The notes under the pieces were generated by a model that was not told the origin of the DNA, searched no databases, and saw only the letters and a program-made list of their open reading frames with translations. A stretch of 64,000 nucleotides of DNA from NCBI GenBank assembly GCA_965661625.1, contig CBFIEM010000011.1, forward strand, positions 1 to 64,000, in the 5' to 3' direction. A program made the translations under genes and the position numbers. Origin of the DNA: GCA-2705995 sp965661625 (GTDB taxonomy: Bacteria; Bacteroidota; Bacteroidia; Flavobacteriales_G; Salibacteraceae). Shown here in pieces: positions 35,105 through 44,088 of this stretch. Numbering within the stretch: the stretch's first letter is position 1; every line of letters begins with the position of its first letter.

Positions 35105-36718
35105 ATGAAAAGAATATTCAACAATTTCATTGGTGACCCTAAAAGCGACATTTTCTCAGGCTTAACAGTGGCACTTGCCCTGGTGCCTGAGGCCGTTGCT
35201 TTCGCATTTGTAGCCGGTATTGACCCACTTGTTGGGCTTTATGGAGCATTTATGATGGGATTAATCACATCTCTTTTTGGTGGCCGACCAGGAATGATTT
35301 CTGGTGCTACCGGAGCAATGGCTGTAGTAATGGTACATCTCATACAGAAAGGCAATGAAGTGGGATTAGAGCTCACTCAACCCATAGATCAACTGGGGTT
35401 AAAGTGGCTATTCATCACCTTGTTGATTGTAGGTGCCATTCAAATAAGCGCAGGCATACTAAAGCTCGGTAAATTTGTTCGCCTTATTCCACACCCCGTT
35501 ATGCTCGGGTTTGTAAATGGGCTAGCCATTGTTATTTTCATGTCACAGCTAGGCATGTTCAAAACGTTACAAGATGGCCAAATGGCCTGGATGACAGGTT
35601 CTGATTTAGTAATGATGTTGGGATTGGTTGGCCTAACCATGGGGATCATGTTTGGTCTTCCAAAGCTCAATAAGAAACTTCCTGCTGCATTGATTGCAAT
35701 TGTTGTTGTTGCAGTAATAAAGATTGGAGCCGGGCTTGAAGTTAGTACTGTAGGATCCTTTATTCAAGATGGCGGTGGATCTGGTTTAAAAGGATCCCTT
35801 CCAACCTTTCAAACGGATTTGTTTGCAGTATTTGGAACCCTTGTCGGTCATTGGAGCCTCATTATTTCTACAGCATTTATACTCGCTGCAGTTGGTTTAA
35901 TTGAATCGTTAATGACCTTGAACCTGATTGATGAATTAACAGAAAGTCGTGGAAGTGGAAATCGCGAATGTATAGCACAAGGTGCTGCAAATACAGTGAA
36001 TGGACTTTTTGGAGGAATGGGTGGTTGCGCTATGATCGGGCAATCGATAATTAATGTAAACTCCGGTGGTAGAGGAAGACTTTCTGGTTTAGTTGCTGCT
36101 CTTGCCCTACTCTCTTTTATCCTTTTCGGAGCCCCATTAATTGAACAAATTCCAATTGGAGCATTGGTTGGTGTGATGTTTATGGTTGTTATTGGAACAT
36201 TCGCTTGGAGTAGTTTTAGAATTATTCGGAAGATTCCAGTCGCAGATGCAATTGTTTTAGTAGCTGTATCGGCTATTACCGTGTGGCAGGATCTTGCTAT
36301 CGCCGTGGTATCTGGCGTTATCATTTCAGCGCTTGTTTTTGCTTGGAAAAACGCTACGATGATCCGAGCTCGTAAGCGACTGAAAGAAGATGGAACACGG
36401 GTTTATGAGATTTGGGGGCCACTATTTTTTGGTTCCGTACAATCATTCAACAGTAAGTTTGACATTAAAAATGACCCAAAACATATTGAAATTGATTTTA
36501 TTGAATCACGTGTAAGCGATCATTCAGGGATAGAAGCCTTGACAAACGTTATGGACAAATATTTAGATCAGGGAAAGTCTGTTACATTGACTCACCTCAG
36601 TCCGGAATGCCAGTCGTTACTTGTAAAGTCGAATGAAAATTTTAGGAAATACATCCAAGCAAGCATTGATGACCCTCGCTATTATGTAGTGACTGACTTA
36701 ATGGATGCAGAGGTTTAA
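35105..36718 (+). CDS. SulP family inorganic anion transporter with STAS domain
   Basis: 537 residues from the ATG at 35105; an earlier TTG overlaps the promoter. The transport domain begins 'DIFSGLTVALALVPEAVAFA', the SulP hallmark, and has about 12-14 hydrophobic segments, with 'AAVGLIESLMTLNLIDELTE' and 'ECIAQGAANTVNGLFGGMGG' in the second repeat. A STAS domain covers roughly residues 440-535 ('IEIDFIESRVSDHSGIEALT'). SulP proteins carry sulfate, bicarbonate or other anions with sodium or protons; the 'GGMGGCAMIGQSIINVNSGG' segment resembles bicarbonate-type marine SulP, so bicarbonate or sulfate are both possible. Confidence 0.9.
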   Translation: MKRIFNNFIGDPKSDIFSGLTVALALVPEAVAFAFVAGIDPLVGLYGAFMMGLITSLFGGRPGMISGATGAMAVVMVHLIQKGNEVGLELTQPIDQLGLKWLFITLLIVGAIQISAGILKLGKFVRLIPHPVMLGFVNGLAIVIFMSQLGMFKTLQDGQMAWMTGSDLVMMLGLVGLTMGIMFGLPKLNKKLPAALIAIVVVAVIKIGAGLEVSTVGSFIQDGGGSGLKGSLPTFQTDLFAVFGTLVGHWSLIISTAFILAAVGLIESLMTLNLIDELTESRGSGNRECIAQGAANTVNGLFGGMGGCAMIGQSIINVNSGGRGRLSGLVAALALLSFILFGAPLIEQIPIGALVGVMFMVVIGTFAWSSFRIIRKIPVADAIVLVAVSAITVWQDLAIAVVSGVIISALVFAWKNATMIRARKRLKEDGTRVYEIWGPLFFGSVQSFNSKFDIKNDPKHIEIDFIESRVSDHSGIEALTNVMDKYLDQGKSVTLTHLSPECQSLLVKSNENFRKYIQASIDDPRYYVVTDLMDAEV

Positions 36719-36834
36719 TAAAAACATTGAATATCAAACAATTAGTAGTTTTGTTTGTCGTTTCTTTACAGCCTGACGTTAACAACTTTATGAAAATAGT
36801 TAAGCTCACTTTTTAGTTTCTAACTGATCCCAAT

Positions 36835-36842
36835 TATATTTG
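36835..36842 (+). promoter_or_regulatory. Bacteroidota -7 promoter element (TATATTTG)
   Basis: Exact TAnnTTTG match 21 bases before the desaturase ATG; TTTA at 36812-36815 is a possible -33 box at 19-base spacing. Confidence 0.65.
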
Positions 36843-36863
36843 GGGAAATCAAGAATAACATAC

Positions 36864-37970
36864 ATGGATCAACCAGTAGTAAAATTTAACACTCAAGACC
36901 AACCTGAATTTTTTAAGGCACTTCGGAAGAATGTCAACAATTACTTCAAAGAGAATAACATATCGAAGTATGCTAACATGAGTATGGTTTTGAAAACCGT
37001 ATTTATGTTATCCCTCTACTTTGGACCAATGATTCTTCTTTTGACCGGAATTGTCAACACCTTTTGGATATCAATGTTAATGTGGACATTAATGGGTCTA
37101 GGCATGTCGGGTATAGGGCTTTCAGTGATGCATGATGCCAATCACGGTGCTTATTCAAAAAATGCAGTTGTAAATAATGTACTTGGATTTTTATCTAATT
37201 TCTTAGGTGCTTATCACATTAATTGGAAAATTCAGCACAATGTATTGCACCATAGCTTTACGAATGTAGAAGGAATGGATGAGGATATCCAAAATCCAGT
37301 AATGCGATTTTCCCCAGGACAGGAGCGCAAGCCAATCTTTAAATATCAGGCGTTTTATGCTCCTTTCCTCTATGGATTAATGACAATCAATTGGTTTTTG
37401 GTTAAAGATATTCAGCAGCTCATTCGTTACAAAAAGAAAAACTTAATTTCGACTCAGGGTCTAAGCTTTAAAACCGCAATGCGGAAAATGCTATTCAACA
37501 AATTATGGTATATCACCCTAACTTTAATTATTCCCATGATTGTTATGGAATTACCCTGGTATCAGGTTGTACTTGGATTTCTCTTGATGCAATTTATATG
37601 TGGGTTAATGCTGGCACTCATCTTTCAACCGGCACACGTAATTGAGAATACGATGTATGCAACTCCAAGTCCTACGGGAACTGTTGAAAACAGTTGGGCA
37701 ATCCACCAAATGCTTACAACCACCAATTTTGCGAACAAAAGCAGGTTGTTTTCATGGTTTATAGGTGGGCTCAACTTTCAAATTGAACACCACCTATTCC
37801 CAAATATCTGCCACATTCACTACAAGAGAATTTCTAAAATAGTACAGGAAACAGCCAAAGAATATGGCGTTCCTTATTATCAGCATAAAACGTTCGCAAG
37901 CGCAGTGAAAAGTCACTTCGCTATTTTGAACAAGCTAGGCACTGGTGCCTACGATAAAAGCATGGCTTAA
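36864..37970 (+). CDS. Membrane fatty acid desaturase (acyl-lipid/acyl-CoA, front-end-like)
   Basis: 368 residues from the ATG at 36864. The three histidine boxes are 'MHDANHGAY', 'QHNVLHHSFTN' and 'FQIEHHLFPNICH'; the Q-x-x-HH third box is typical of front-end and omega-type membrane desaturases. Two pairs of membrane helices surround them. These di-iron enzymes insert double bonds in membrane lipids with oxygen, often in response to cold. No fused cytochrome b5 domain is present. Convergent with the DEAD-box helicase; an imperfect GGCTT/AAGCC hairpin spans the two stop codons (37964-37989). Confidence 0.88.
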   Translation: MDQPVVKFNTQDQPEFFKALRKNVNNYFKENNISKYANMSMVLKTVFMLSLYFGPMILLLTGIVNTFWISMLMWTLMGLGMSGIGLSVMHDANHGAYSKNAVVNNVLGFLSNFLGAYHINWKIQHNVLHHSFTNVEGMDEDIQNPVMRFSPGQERKPIFKYQAFYAPFLYGLMTINWFLVKDIQQLIRYKKKNLISTQGLSFKTAMRKMLFNKLWYITLTLIIPMIVMELPWYQVVLGFLLMQFICGLMLALIFQPAHVIENTMYATPSPTGTVENSWAIHQMLTTTNFANKSRLFSWFIGGLNFQIEHHLFPNICHIHYKRISKIVQETAKEYGVPYYQHKTFASAVKSHFAILNKLGTGAYDKSMA

Positions 37971-37976
37971 ACCGAA

Positions 37977-39641
37977 TTAATCGGAAGCCACTTCTACAAG
38001 TGGTCTTCCTTTAGAACCATTTTGTTTGAAGGCGCTAAGAATTTTCTTAGCGTCTTTTTCTTTTACAGTAACGAACGAGAAGCTTTTAAGAACTTTCACT
38101 CCGTTAATGTCTCTTCCAAATACGCCTGTTTTACGCTCGAGAAAACGAATTAAATCAACAGTTCCCATGCCGTCCATCTTACCTTTTTTGATAAAAAGAC
38201 GAACCTGATCACCGCTTTGGACAGGTCGTTTTCCGCCACGGTCATTGCCTCCTTTACTTCCACGACGTTCATTTCTATTGCGATCTCTTGGTCCAGAATC
38301 ATTGCCATCCCTGCGCTTTATAGGGGCATTAATGTCTAAGTATTTAGAAGCATCTAAATCCCTACCATAATGTAACTGCAATAATGCGCTCATTGCCTTT
38401 TCAATTGGCAATTGGTCAGCAATAAGAGCAACCATAGGATCTATCTTATCTCCTGCATTTTCAGCACGATCTACGAGTTGATGGATGATTGATTGACGCT
38501 TTATTTCAACCATATCCTTACCTGTAGGTAAAGTTTCTTGCTTGATAACCTGATCAACAGCACGATTGATCCGATTAAATAACTGGCGATCTCCTGGATT
38601 AACCAATGTTATGGCCAACCCTTCTTTTCCTGCCCTACCCGTTCTACCTATTCTGTGCGTATACGTTTCTGAATCTTGAGGTACAGAAACATTTACAACA
38701 TGAGTTAGGTCATTCACATCAATACCCCTGGCGGCAACATCAGTTGCAACAAGTATAGAAAGTGAACGGTTTCGAAAACGGCCAAGAATTTGCTCTCGAG
38801 CATGCTGATTAATTTCTCCGTGCAATCCATCTGCACGGTAGCCACGCTCAACGAGTTCATTACTTATTTGATCAACATCTCTTCTGGTACGGCAAAAAAC
38901 AATACCATAGAAAGATGGCGCCATATCAATGATGCGCTCTAATGCAGGCAATTTATCCTGTACGCGAACTTCAAAATAAATTTGACGTGTAAGGCTGGTT
39001 GTTTTAGTGCGATTTACTTTGACTAGTTCATAGTCTGTCATAAATTCTTCTGCAAGCTTTTGTATTGCCTTTGGCATTGTTGCAGAAAATAAGACCACAC
39101 GCTTATGAGATGGCGTTGCTGACAAGATATTACGCACATCATCAATAAAGCCCATGTTAAGCATCTCATCAGCTTCATCTAATACTACGTGAGTTATTTC
39201 GTGTAGCTTCAATTCTTTGCGCTTCATAAGATCTTGAACACGACCAGGGGTACCAACAACGATATCAACTCCTTTTCGAAGGGCCTTAATTTGGCGAGAT
39301 ATATCAGAACCACCGTATACACATGTTATGCGATGCTTGCGATTTCCGACGAAGCTTTCAATCTCCTGAGCAACTTGAATCGCCAGCTCTCTTGTTGGCG
39401 CCAATACAATTGCTTGAGGATGAGACATCCCAGGCTCTAATTGCTCGATTAAAGGAATACCAAATGCAGCGGTTTTACCTGTTCCTGTTTGAGCCTGACC
39501 TATGATGTCTTGCTCTTGATTCAGTAAAATTGGAATAGTTGCTGCTTGAATGGGGCTTGGTTCAGAGAACCCTTTAGAAGCTATCGCCTCTAGAGTTGTT
39601 GCAGATAGCCCCATATCTGCAAACGAAATTGTTTGTGACAT
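37977..39641 (-). CDS. deaD: DEAD-box RNA helicase
   Basis: 554 residues from the ATG at 39641. Motifs in order: Q motif ('FSEPSPIQAATIPILL'), I 'AQTGTGKT', Ia 'APTRELAIQ', II 'VLDEADEML', III 'SAT', V/VI 'ATDVAARGIDV' and 'HRIGRTGRAGKEG'. The C-terminal ~80 residues ('VRLFIKKGKMDGMGTVDLIR') are a DbpA-type RNA-binding domain, joined by a basic, glycine and asparagine-rich linker ('NRNERRGSKGGNDRGGKRP'). This is the DeaD/CsdA group, which acts in ribosome assembly and RNA turnover at low temperature; the desaturase and Csp nearby fit a cold theme, but that is only suggestive. Confidence 0.93.
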   Translation of the reverse strand: MSQTISFADMGLSATTLEAIASKGFSEPSPIQAATIPILLNQEQDIIGQAQTGTGKTAAFGIPLIEQLEPGMSHPQAIVLAPTRELAIQVAQEIESFVGNRKHRITCVYGGSDISRQIKALRKGVDIVVGTPGRVQDLMKRKELKLHEITHVVLDEADEMLNMGFIDDVRNILSATPSHKRVVLFSATMPKAIQKLAEEFMTDYELVKVNRTKTTSLTRQIYFEVRVQDKLPALERIIDMAPSFYGIVFCRTRRDVDQISNELVERGYRADGLHGEINQHAREQILGRFRNRSLSILVATDVAARGIDVNDLTHVVNVSVPQDSETYTHRIGRTGRAGKEGLAITLVNPGDRQLFNRINRAVDQVIKQETLPTGKDMVEIKRQSIIHQLVDRAENAGDKIDPMVALIADQLPIEKAMSALLQLHYGRDLDASKYLDINAPIKRRDGNDSGPRDRNRNERRGSKGGNDRGGKRPVQSGDQVRLFIKKGKMDGMGTVDLIRFLERKTGVFGRDINGVKVLKSFSFVTVKEKDAKKILSAFKQNGSKGRPLVEVASD

Positions 39642-39663
39642 GAAATTGACTGTAAATGAGCTG

Positions 39664-39671
39664 CAAAGGTA
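39664..39671 (-). promoter_or_regulatory. Bacteroidota -7 promoter element (TACCTTTG)
   Basis: Minus-strand exact TAnnTTTG match 22 bases before the helicase ATG. Confidence 0.6.
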
Positions 39672-39749
39672 ATTAATAAAGCTTACCGAATACAGGCCAT
39701 GCTTTACAACCCCAATAATGAATGGTAGCGGCACTTACAATTCAAAACG

Positions 39750-39920
39750 ATGATTCTTGTGAATGGAATATCGCGAGGGAATAATCGGATAAAAGCAATA
39801 ATTAAACGTTCAATACCATCATGCAGCTTAGAAGAAGTATCCCCAGATAAAGTTAAATTGGAAAATCCAGCGGGGCATGCAGTTATTATCCTGTATGAAT
39901 TAAACTGCGTTAAACATTAA
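39750..39920 (+). CDS. Possible small ORF of 56 codons
   Basis: ATG at 39750, TAA at 39918. The product is basic at first ('SRGNNRIKAIIKR') and ends 'KLENPAGHAVIILYELNCVK'. No family is recognised and no promoter match stands directly before it. It occupies much of the 360-base gap between the helicase and the next gene; the rest of that gap shows nothing else except a near-match -7 (TAATTTTC, 39990-39997) before the following gene. Confidence 0.25.
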   Translation: MILVNGISRGNNRIKAIIKRSIPSCSLEEVSPDKVKLENPAGHAVIILYELNCVKH

Positions 39921-40001
39921 ATTTCTACCACGTTTAAATCAATTCATTCCTTTCCTGCAAATGCTATCAATACTATGAAAGGACAATTGTAATTTTCACA
40001 T

Positions 40002-41738
40002 ATGATACGATTTCGGTTCTTACTACCAGTAACACTCTGTTTAATTGCATTTGCGGCTAATGCACAAAAGCAACAATTCAGTCTTTCTGGATACATTAAA
40101 GATGCAAAGACAGGTAATCCCCTTCCCTACGTTCACGTTGTAAACGAATCTAACAATAAGGGAGTCATATCTGATACAGCCGGTTTCTTTAAGTTATCCT
40201 ATGCCACTGGAACAGACGTTATTTTATTTTCTTTTATTGGGTTTCAGCGTCTTGAATTACAAGCTCAGGAATTACAAGGAAACAAAACGATCTTGCTTGA
40301 ACCTGCAATTACAACCCTTAATGAATATCGGGTTTTTGCAGAAAAGGACTTTATGTATGATATGGTTGCAAATTTATCGGCACTGACCCCTGCAAATCCT
40401 GATGTAGGCAGAACGTATTATACTTTGCAATCGCAAGTAGATGATTTTCAAGTAGAGCTTGTGGAAGGCTATTACAACGGATACTATAAGGGGTACGATG
40501 TCGAAGAATTTCAACTTAAAAACGGCAGAATTGCTTTAAGGCCATATAAAGCAAGGTATTTCACATCCCTTTCTACCTCAAAAGCCATTTACTTGCATAA
40601 ACTATTTGATCATAACCTTTACTTTCCATCTAGTCCGCTGGAGTACAGTAAGCGCAGGCTCCAAAAGAAGTTTGAACTGTCCCTTATAAAACGTTACGTT
40701 GAAAATGGTGCTGTTTTATATCAATTAGAATTCAAACCCATACAGGATGAAGACTATGCTTTTCACGGCACAATGTGGATTGACTCCACTCATAACACGT
40801 TAGCCATGATTAAATTGATTGATTCAGATTCAAAACGCCACCCCTTTCTCCCAATGTTCCCAGATGACACACTTAATCGTATTGACCTAGAACTCACTAA
40901 ACGCTATAAAACTAATGGAAAGCAAACACAGGTACAGTCCATTGATTTCAATTATAACATTGGTTATACAGCTCGCGGCGGACTGAAATATCTAGTCAAT
41001 ACTTCAGCCATTATGTATGCTTACAATTTCGAAGAACCATTTGTTGCTCCATTTTTCAATTATGCTGAATCCTGTGAAAGGGACTATGCGAAAATTAACA
41101 GCACTCCTTACAATGAGTATTTCTGGGAATCAATTGATGAATTTACCCTGAGTGAAGCTACCGATGCCAATGAAAACTATTTCTCGAAGTATGCTTCAGT
41201 AACCAACCGTACTTTATTTACGCAATACATTCACAAAACTGCTCATTTTCTGGAAAACCCTTTTGTTACGTGGTCCGATAAGCGCATTACCTTCCGATAT
41301 GCAGAGCAAGCTAACGATTACAATGATGTCCATTCACAAGTATTGCCATCCTCGCGGTATAACCTAGACGTAGAGATCTACATGGATGTCAATCAATTTG
41401 ACGACAGTGTGCATGTTATCAGTCAAACCGTATTCGATCCATATGAATCTTTTTACCATTTTAAACTGGATTCGGCCGGTAGAGCCTTTATTAATATTTA
41501 TTTTGACTTGGTTGAGATTGAAAGGCGAGCATTTGAATCGAATATTCAGCATGAGGATAGAACTGTTCAAGATGTGATCGAAGCGTATCGTGCAACGCAA
41601 AACAGGTTAGAAACTTTAACTACCACCTACCTCTCCGATACCGAAAGGGGAAGAAACATTACGGGTCTAAAAAAGTGGAATCAGCATGTTAATGACCACT
41701 TAGGCATTGATAACATGCAATACTTCATGAGTGACTGA
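40002..41738 (+). CDS. Secreted protein with carboxypeptidase-regulatory-like domain
   Basis: 578 residues. Signal peptide at 1-21 ('FLLPVTLCLIAFAANAQKQ'). Residues ~25-105 are a CarboxypepD_reg-like beta sandwich ('SGYIKDAKTGNPLPYVHVVN', 'SDTAGFFKLSY'), the domain found at the front of TonB-dependent receptors and DUF5686 proteins. The remaining 470 residues are beta-rich and soluble-looking with 'YAFHGTMWIDSTHNTLAMIK', a string like that in DUF5686/outer membrane proteins, but without a clear barrel end. Role unknown; envelope location inferred. Confidence 0.65.
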   Translation: MIRFRFLLPVTLCLIAFAANAQKQQFSLSGYIKDAKTGNPLPYVHVVNESNNKGVISDTAGFFKLSYATGTDVILFSFIGFQRLELQAQELQGNKTILLEPAITTLNEYRVFAEKDFMYDMVANLSALTPANPDVGRTYYTLQSQVDDFQVELVEGYYNGYYKGYDVEEFQLKNGRIALRPYKARYFTSLSTSKAIYLHKLFDHNLYFPSSPLEYSKRRLQKKFELSLIKRYVENGAVLYQLEFKPIQDEDYAFHGTMWIDSTHNTLAMIKLIDSDSKRHPFLPMFPDDTLNRIDLELTKRYKTNGKQTQVQSIDFNYNIGYTARGGLKYLVNTSAIMYAYNFEEPFVAPFFNYAESCERDYAKINSTPYNEYFWESIDEFTLSEATDANENYFSKYASVTNRTLFTQYIHKTAHFLENPFVTWSDKRITFRYAEQANDYNDVHSQVLPSSRYNLDVEIYMDVNQFDDSVHVISQTVFDPYESFYHFKLDSAGRAFINIYFDLVEIERRAFESNIQHEDRTVQDVIEAYRATQNRLETLTTTYLSDTERGRNITGLKKWNQHVNDHLGIDNMQYFMSD

Positions 41739-41788
41739 CATTTCATAAAAATAAAACATATTTGTACCTACATGCATTAAGGTAAGCC

Positions 41789-42910
41789 ATGGCAAACAAT
41801 TCACGAAGGTCATTTATTGAACAACTTACGGTTTTATCCACACTATTTGTAACACCTACGCTTTGGTCGTGGAAATCAAAAAAGTCAAAGCAACAACGTA
41901 TGAAAGATGCCATATTAAATGTAAAGCCCTTGGGATTTGTTTGGGAAACTCAAGACCCTTTTTTATTCTGTGTTCATCACGAGGACTTTTTTCCAAAAGG
42001 CAATTCACAAATGGGACCAGATGAATCACTATCTGGCAGACATTTAGGGCAAGATTTTGTAATTAAAGACGGCTATCGCATGTATCACGGGGATGTTGTT
42101 CCCGGTTTTCCCGCCCATCCACATAAAGGCTTTGAAACAATCACAGCAGTGCGAGATGGATATGTTGACCATGCTGACTCTTTAGGTGCTGCTGGAAGGT
42201 ATGGAAATGGAGATGTACAATGGATGACGGCAGGAAAGGGAGTTCAACATTCAGAAATGTTTCCACTTCTTCATGAAGATAAAACCAACCGCATGGAGCT
42301 TTTTCAAATTTGGCTAAATCTCCCCTCAAGTAGTAAACATGTAGAGCCTTATTTCGGAATGCTCTGGAACGATACAATTCCCAAATTCACAGATAATACA
42401 GCAGGATCTACATATGTTGAAGTCATTGCCGGAAGCCTGAGAAATTATTCAGCCCCTACCCCCCCTCCTGATTCTTGGGCAACCAACAAATCAAACCACG
42501 TTGGTGTTTTCAATATTAAAATGGAGCCAAATTCAACCTTTAGACTTGAGCCTGTAGGAAAAGAGGTAAACAGAACAATTTACTTTTATGAGGGCAATGA
42601 GTTAACTATAAATGGTCTAAACCTTAAACACTATCATTCCGCAGAAGTTGATGCAAGCATAGAACTTGAGTTAAAAACTGGAAATGAACAGGCAAGTATT
42701 CTTGTTTTACAAGGCAAGCCAATCAATGAACCAGTTGTCCAATACGGTCCATTCGTTATGAATACCCGTCAAGAAATCCAACAAGCTTTTGCAGATTTTC
42801 AGCAAACTCAATTTGGGGGATGGCCTTGGCCTAAGCGCGATCAAGTTCATGACCGTGAAAAAGGCAGGTTTGCCAAGCATGCTGATGGAAAAGTAGAGCA
42901 CAAGGACTAA
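41789..42910 (+). CDS. Pirin family protein with a twin-arginine-like signal
   Basis: 373 residues. From about residue 75 it is a bicupin pirin: metal ligands in 'GFPAHPHKGFETITAVRDGY' and 'TAGKGVQHSEMFP', and 'RMELFQIWLNLPSSSKHVEP' is characteristic; the C-terminal cupin holds 'NRTIYFYEGNELTINGLNLK'. Pirins bind iron and some have quercetinase activity; most are cytoplasmic. This one starts 'ANNSRRSFIEQLTVLSTLFV', a twin-arginine motif followed by a hydrophobic stretch, so export by Tat or membrane anchoring is possible. CATATTTG, 41759-41766, is a one-mismatch -7 element upstream. Confidence 0.82.
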   Translation: MANNSRRSFIEQLTVLSTLFVTPTLWSWKSKKSKQQRMKDAILNVKPLGFVWETQDPFLFCVHHEDFFPKGNSQMGPDESLSGRHLGQDFVIKDGYRMYHGDVVPGFPAHPHKGFETITAVRDGYVDHADSLGAAGRYGNGDVQWMTAGKGVQHSEMFPLLHEDKTNRMELFQIWLNLPSSSKHVEPYFGMLWNDTIPKFTDNTAGSTYVEVIAGSLRNYSAPTPPPDSWATNKSNHVGVFNIKMEPNSTFRLEPVGKEVNRTIYFYEGNELTINGLNLKHYHSAEVDASIELELKTGNEQASILVLQGKPINEPVVQYGPFVMNTRQEIQQAFADFQQTQFGGWPWPKRDQVHDREKGRFAKHADGKVEHKD

Positions 42911-42966
42911 TAGCATTTACATAGTTGGCATGATTTGATCACGAGTTTCATGCACTAGTGCTATAT

Positions 42967-43974
42967 CTACCACCTTATCAAAGCACTTCCCCATGTAAAT
43001 CCGCTGCCAAATGCCGCAAGACATAGCAAATCACCACTTTTTAACTTTCCTTCTTTAACACATTCGCTCAATGCTAATGGAATTGATGCTGCCGTAGTAT
43101 TGCCGTAACGCATGATGTTGTTATACACCTGATCATCACCTAATCCCATTCTTTTCTGCACGAATTGGGCAATACGCAGGTTCGCTTGATGGGGGATAAA
43201 CATGTCAATTTCTTCCTTATTCAGATTAACGGCATGAAGCGCTTCATGAATAACCTCTTGAAAACGAGTTACAGCATGTTTAAAGACAAAATTTCCATTC
43301 ATATAAGGATAATATGAAGTGTCTTCAACGTCGTTTTCAGCCATCAGCTTATTCACCCAGTCTGTGGTATTTGGCTTAATCAACGCCAGTTGTTCTGCGT
43401 GTGCTCCTTCAGAATGAATGTGCGTAGTTAAAATCCCTTTTCCTTGTTCTTTAGTGGGTTGTAACACTACTGCTGCAGCCCCATCACCAAATATTACAGA
43501 GACTCCTCTTCCACGAGTAGTCTTATCTAACCCTTGGCTATGCAATTCACTTCCGATCAATAAAATATTCTTATACGTTCTGTTTTTGATATATTGATCA
43601 GCTACAGACAATCCATAAATGAATCCTGAACACTGATTCCGAATATCAAGTGCTCCAACTTCGGAAATTCCCAAATCCCTTTGAACAAGGACACCTGGCC
43701 CTGGAAAATAATAATCTGGGGAGAGTGTAGCAAAAATGATAAAATCAACTTCAGACTTGTCTATCCCTGCTGATTCCATTGCACGTTTGGCTGCTTTTAA
43801 CCCCATTACTGAAGTTGTATCATCACTTCCTTCTGGAACCCACCTGCGCTCCTCAATTCCCGTACGTTCTCTAATCCACTCATCTGAAGTATCCATTAAC
43901 TTCGACAAGTCATTATTTGTGACTACATTATCTGGGACATAGTGTCCTACTCCAGCTATCTTCGTAAACAACAT
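42967..43974 (-). CDS. fabH: 3-oxoacyl-ACP synthase III (FabH family)
   Basis: 335 residues from the ATG at 43974; a start at 44004 would add ten residues. The catalytic triad is visible: Cys in 'IRNQCSGFIYGLSVADQYI', His in 'MFIPHQANLRIAQ' and Asn in 'MRYGNTTAASIPLALSE'. Opening 'AGVGHYVPDNVVTNNDLSKL' and 'TSDEWIRERTGIEERRW' are FabH hallmarks. FabH starts fatty acid synthesis by joining acetyl-CoA or branched acyl-CoA to malonyl-ACP. It stands alone here without plsX, rpmF or fabD, so it could be a second copy for a special lipid; a housekeeping role is not excluded. Confidence 0.88.
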   Translation of the reverse strand: MLFTKIAGVGHYVPDNVVTNNDLSKLMDTSDEWIRERTGIEERRWVPEGSDDTTSVMGLKAAKRAMESAGIDKSEVDFIIFATLSPDYYFPGPGVLVQRDLGISEVGALDIRNQCSGFIYGLSVADQYIKNRTYKNILLIGSELHSQGLDKTTRGRGVSVIFGDGAAAVVLQPTKEQGKGILTTHIHSEGAHAEQLALIKPNTTDWVNKLMAENDVEDTSYYPYMNGNFVFKHAVTRFQEVIHEALHAVNLNKEEIDMFIPHQANLRIAQFVQKRMGLGDDQVYNNIMRYGNTTAASIPLALSECVKEGKLKSGDLLCLAAFGSGFTWGSALIRW

Positions 43975-44088
43975 ATTTGTTTTGTTTTCCAGTGATTCAA
44001 GCACAATTTAAAAAAGTTGTTTTGATAATACCATTAAATTAAAGCAACGCATTAGCTTTATTCGACGTATTAATTAAAACCCCTTGTC

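Noticed and set aside
35848..36324. 158-codon minus-strand open frame
   Set aside because: It lies wholly within the SulP transporter gene and has no recognisable domain; typical antisense shadow.
42917..42966. Palindrome GCACTAGTGC (42952-42961) and GCATGA/TCATGC arms between convergent genes
   Set aside because: Arms are short with long loop and no T-run; not good enough to call a terminator.
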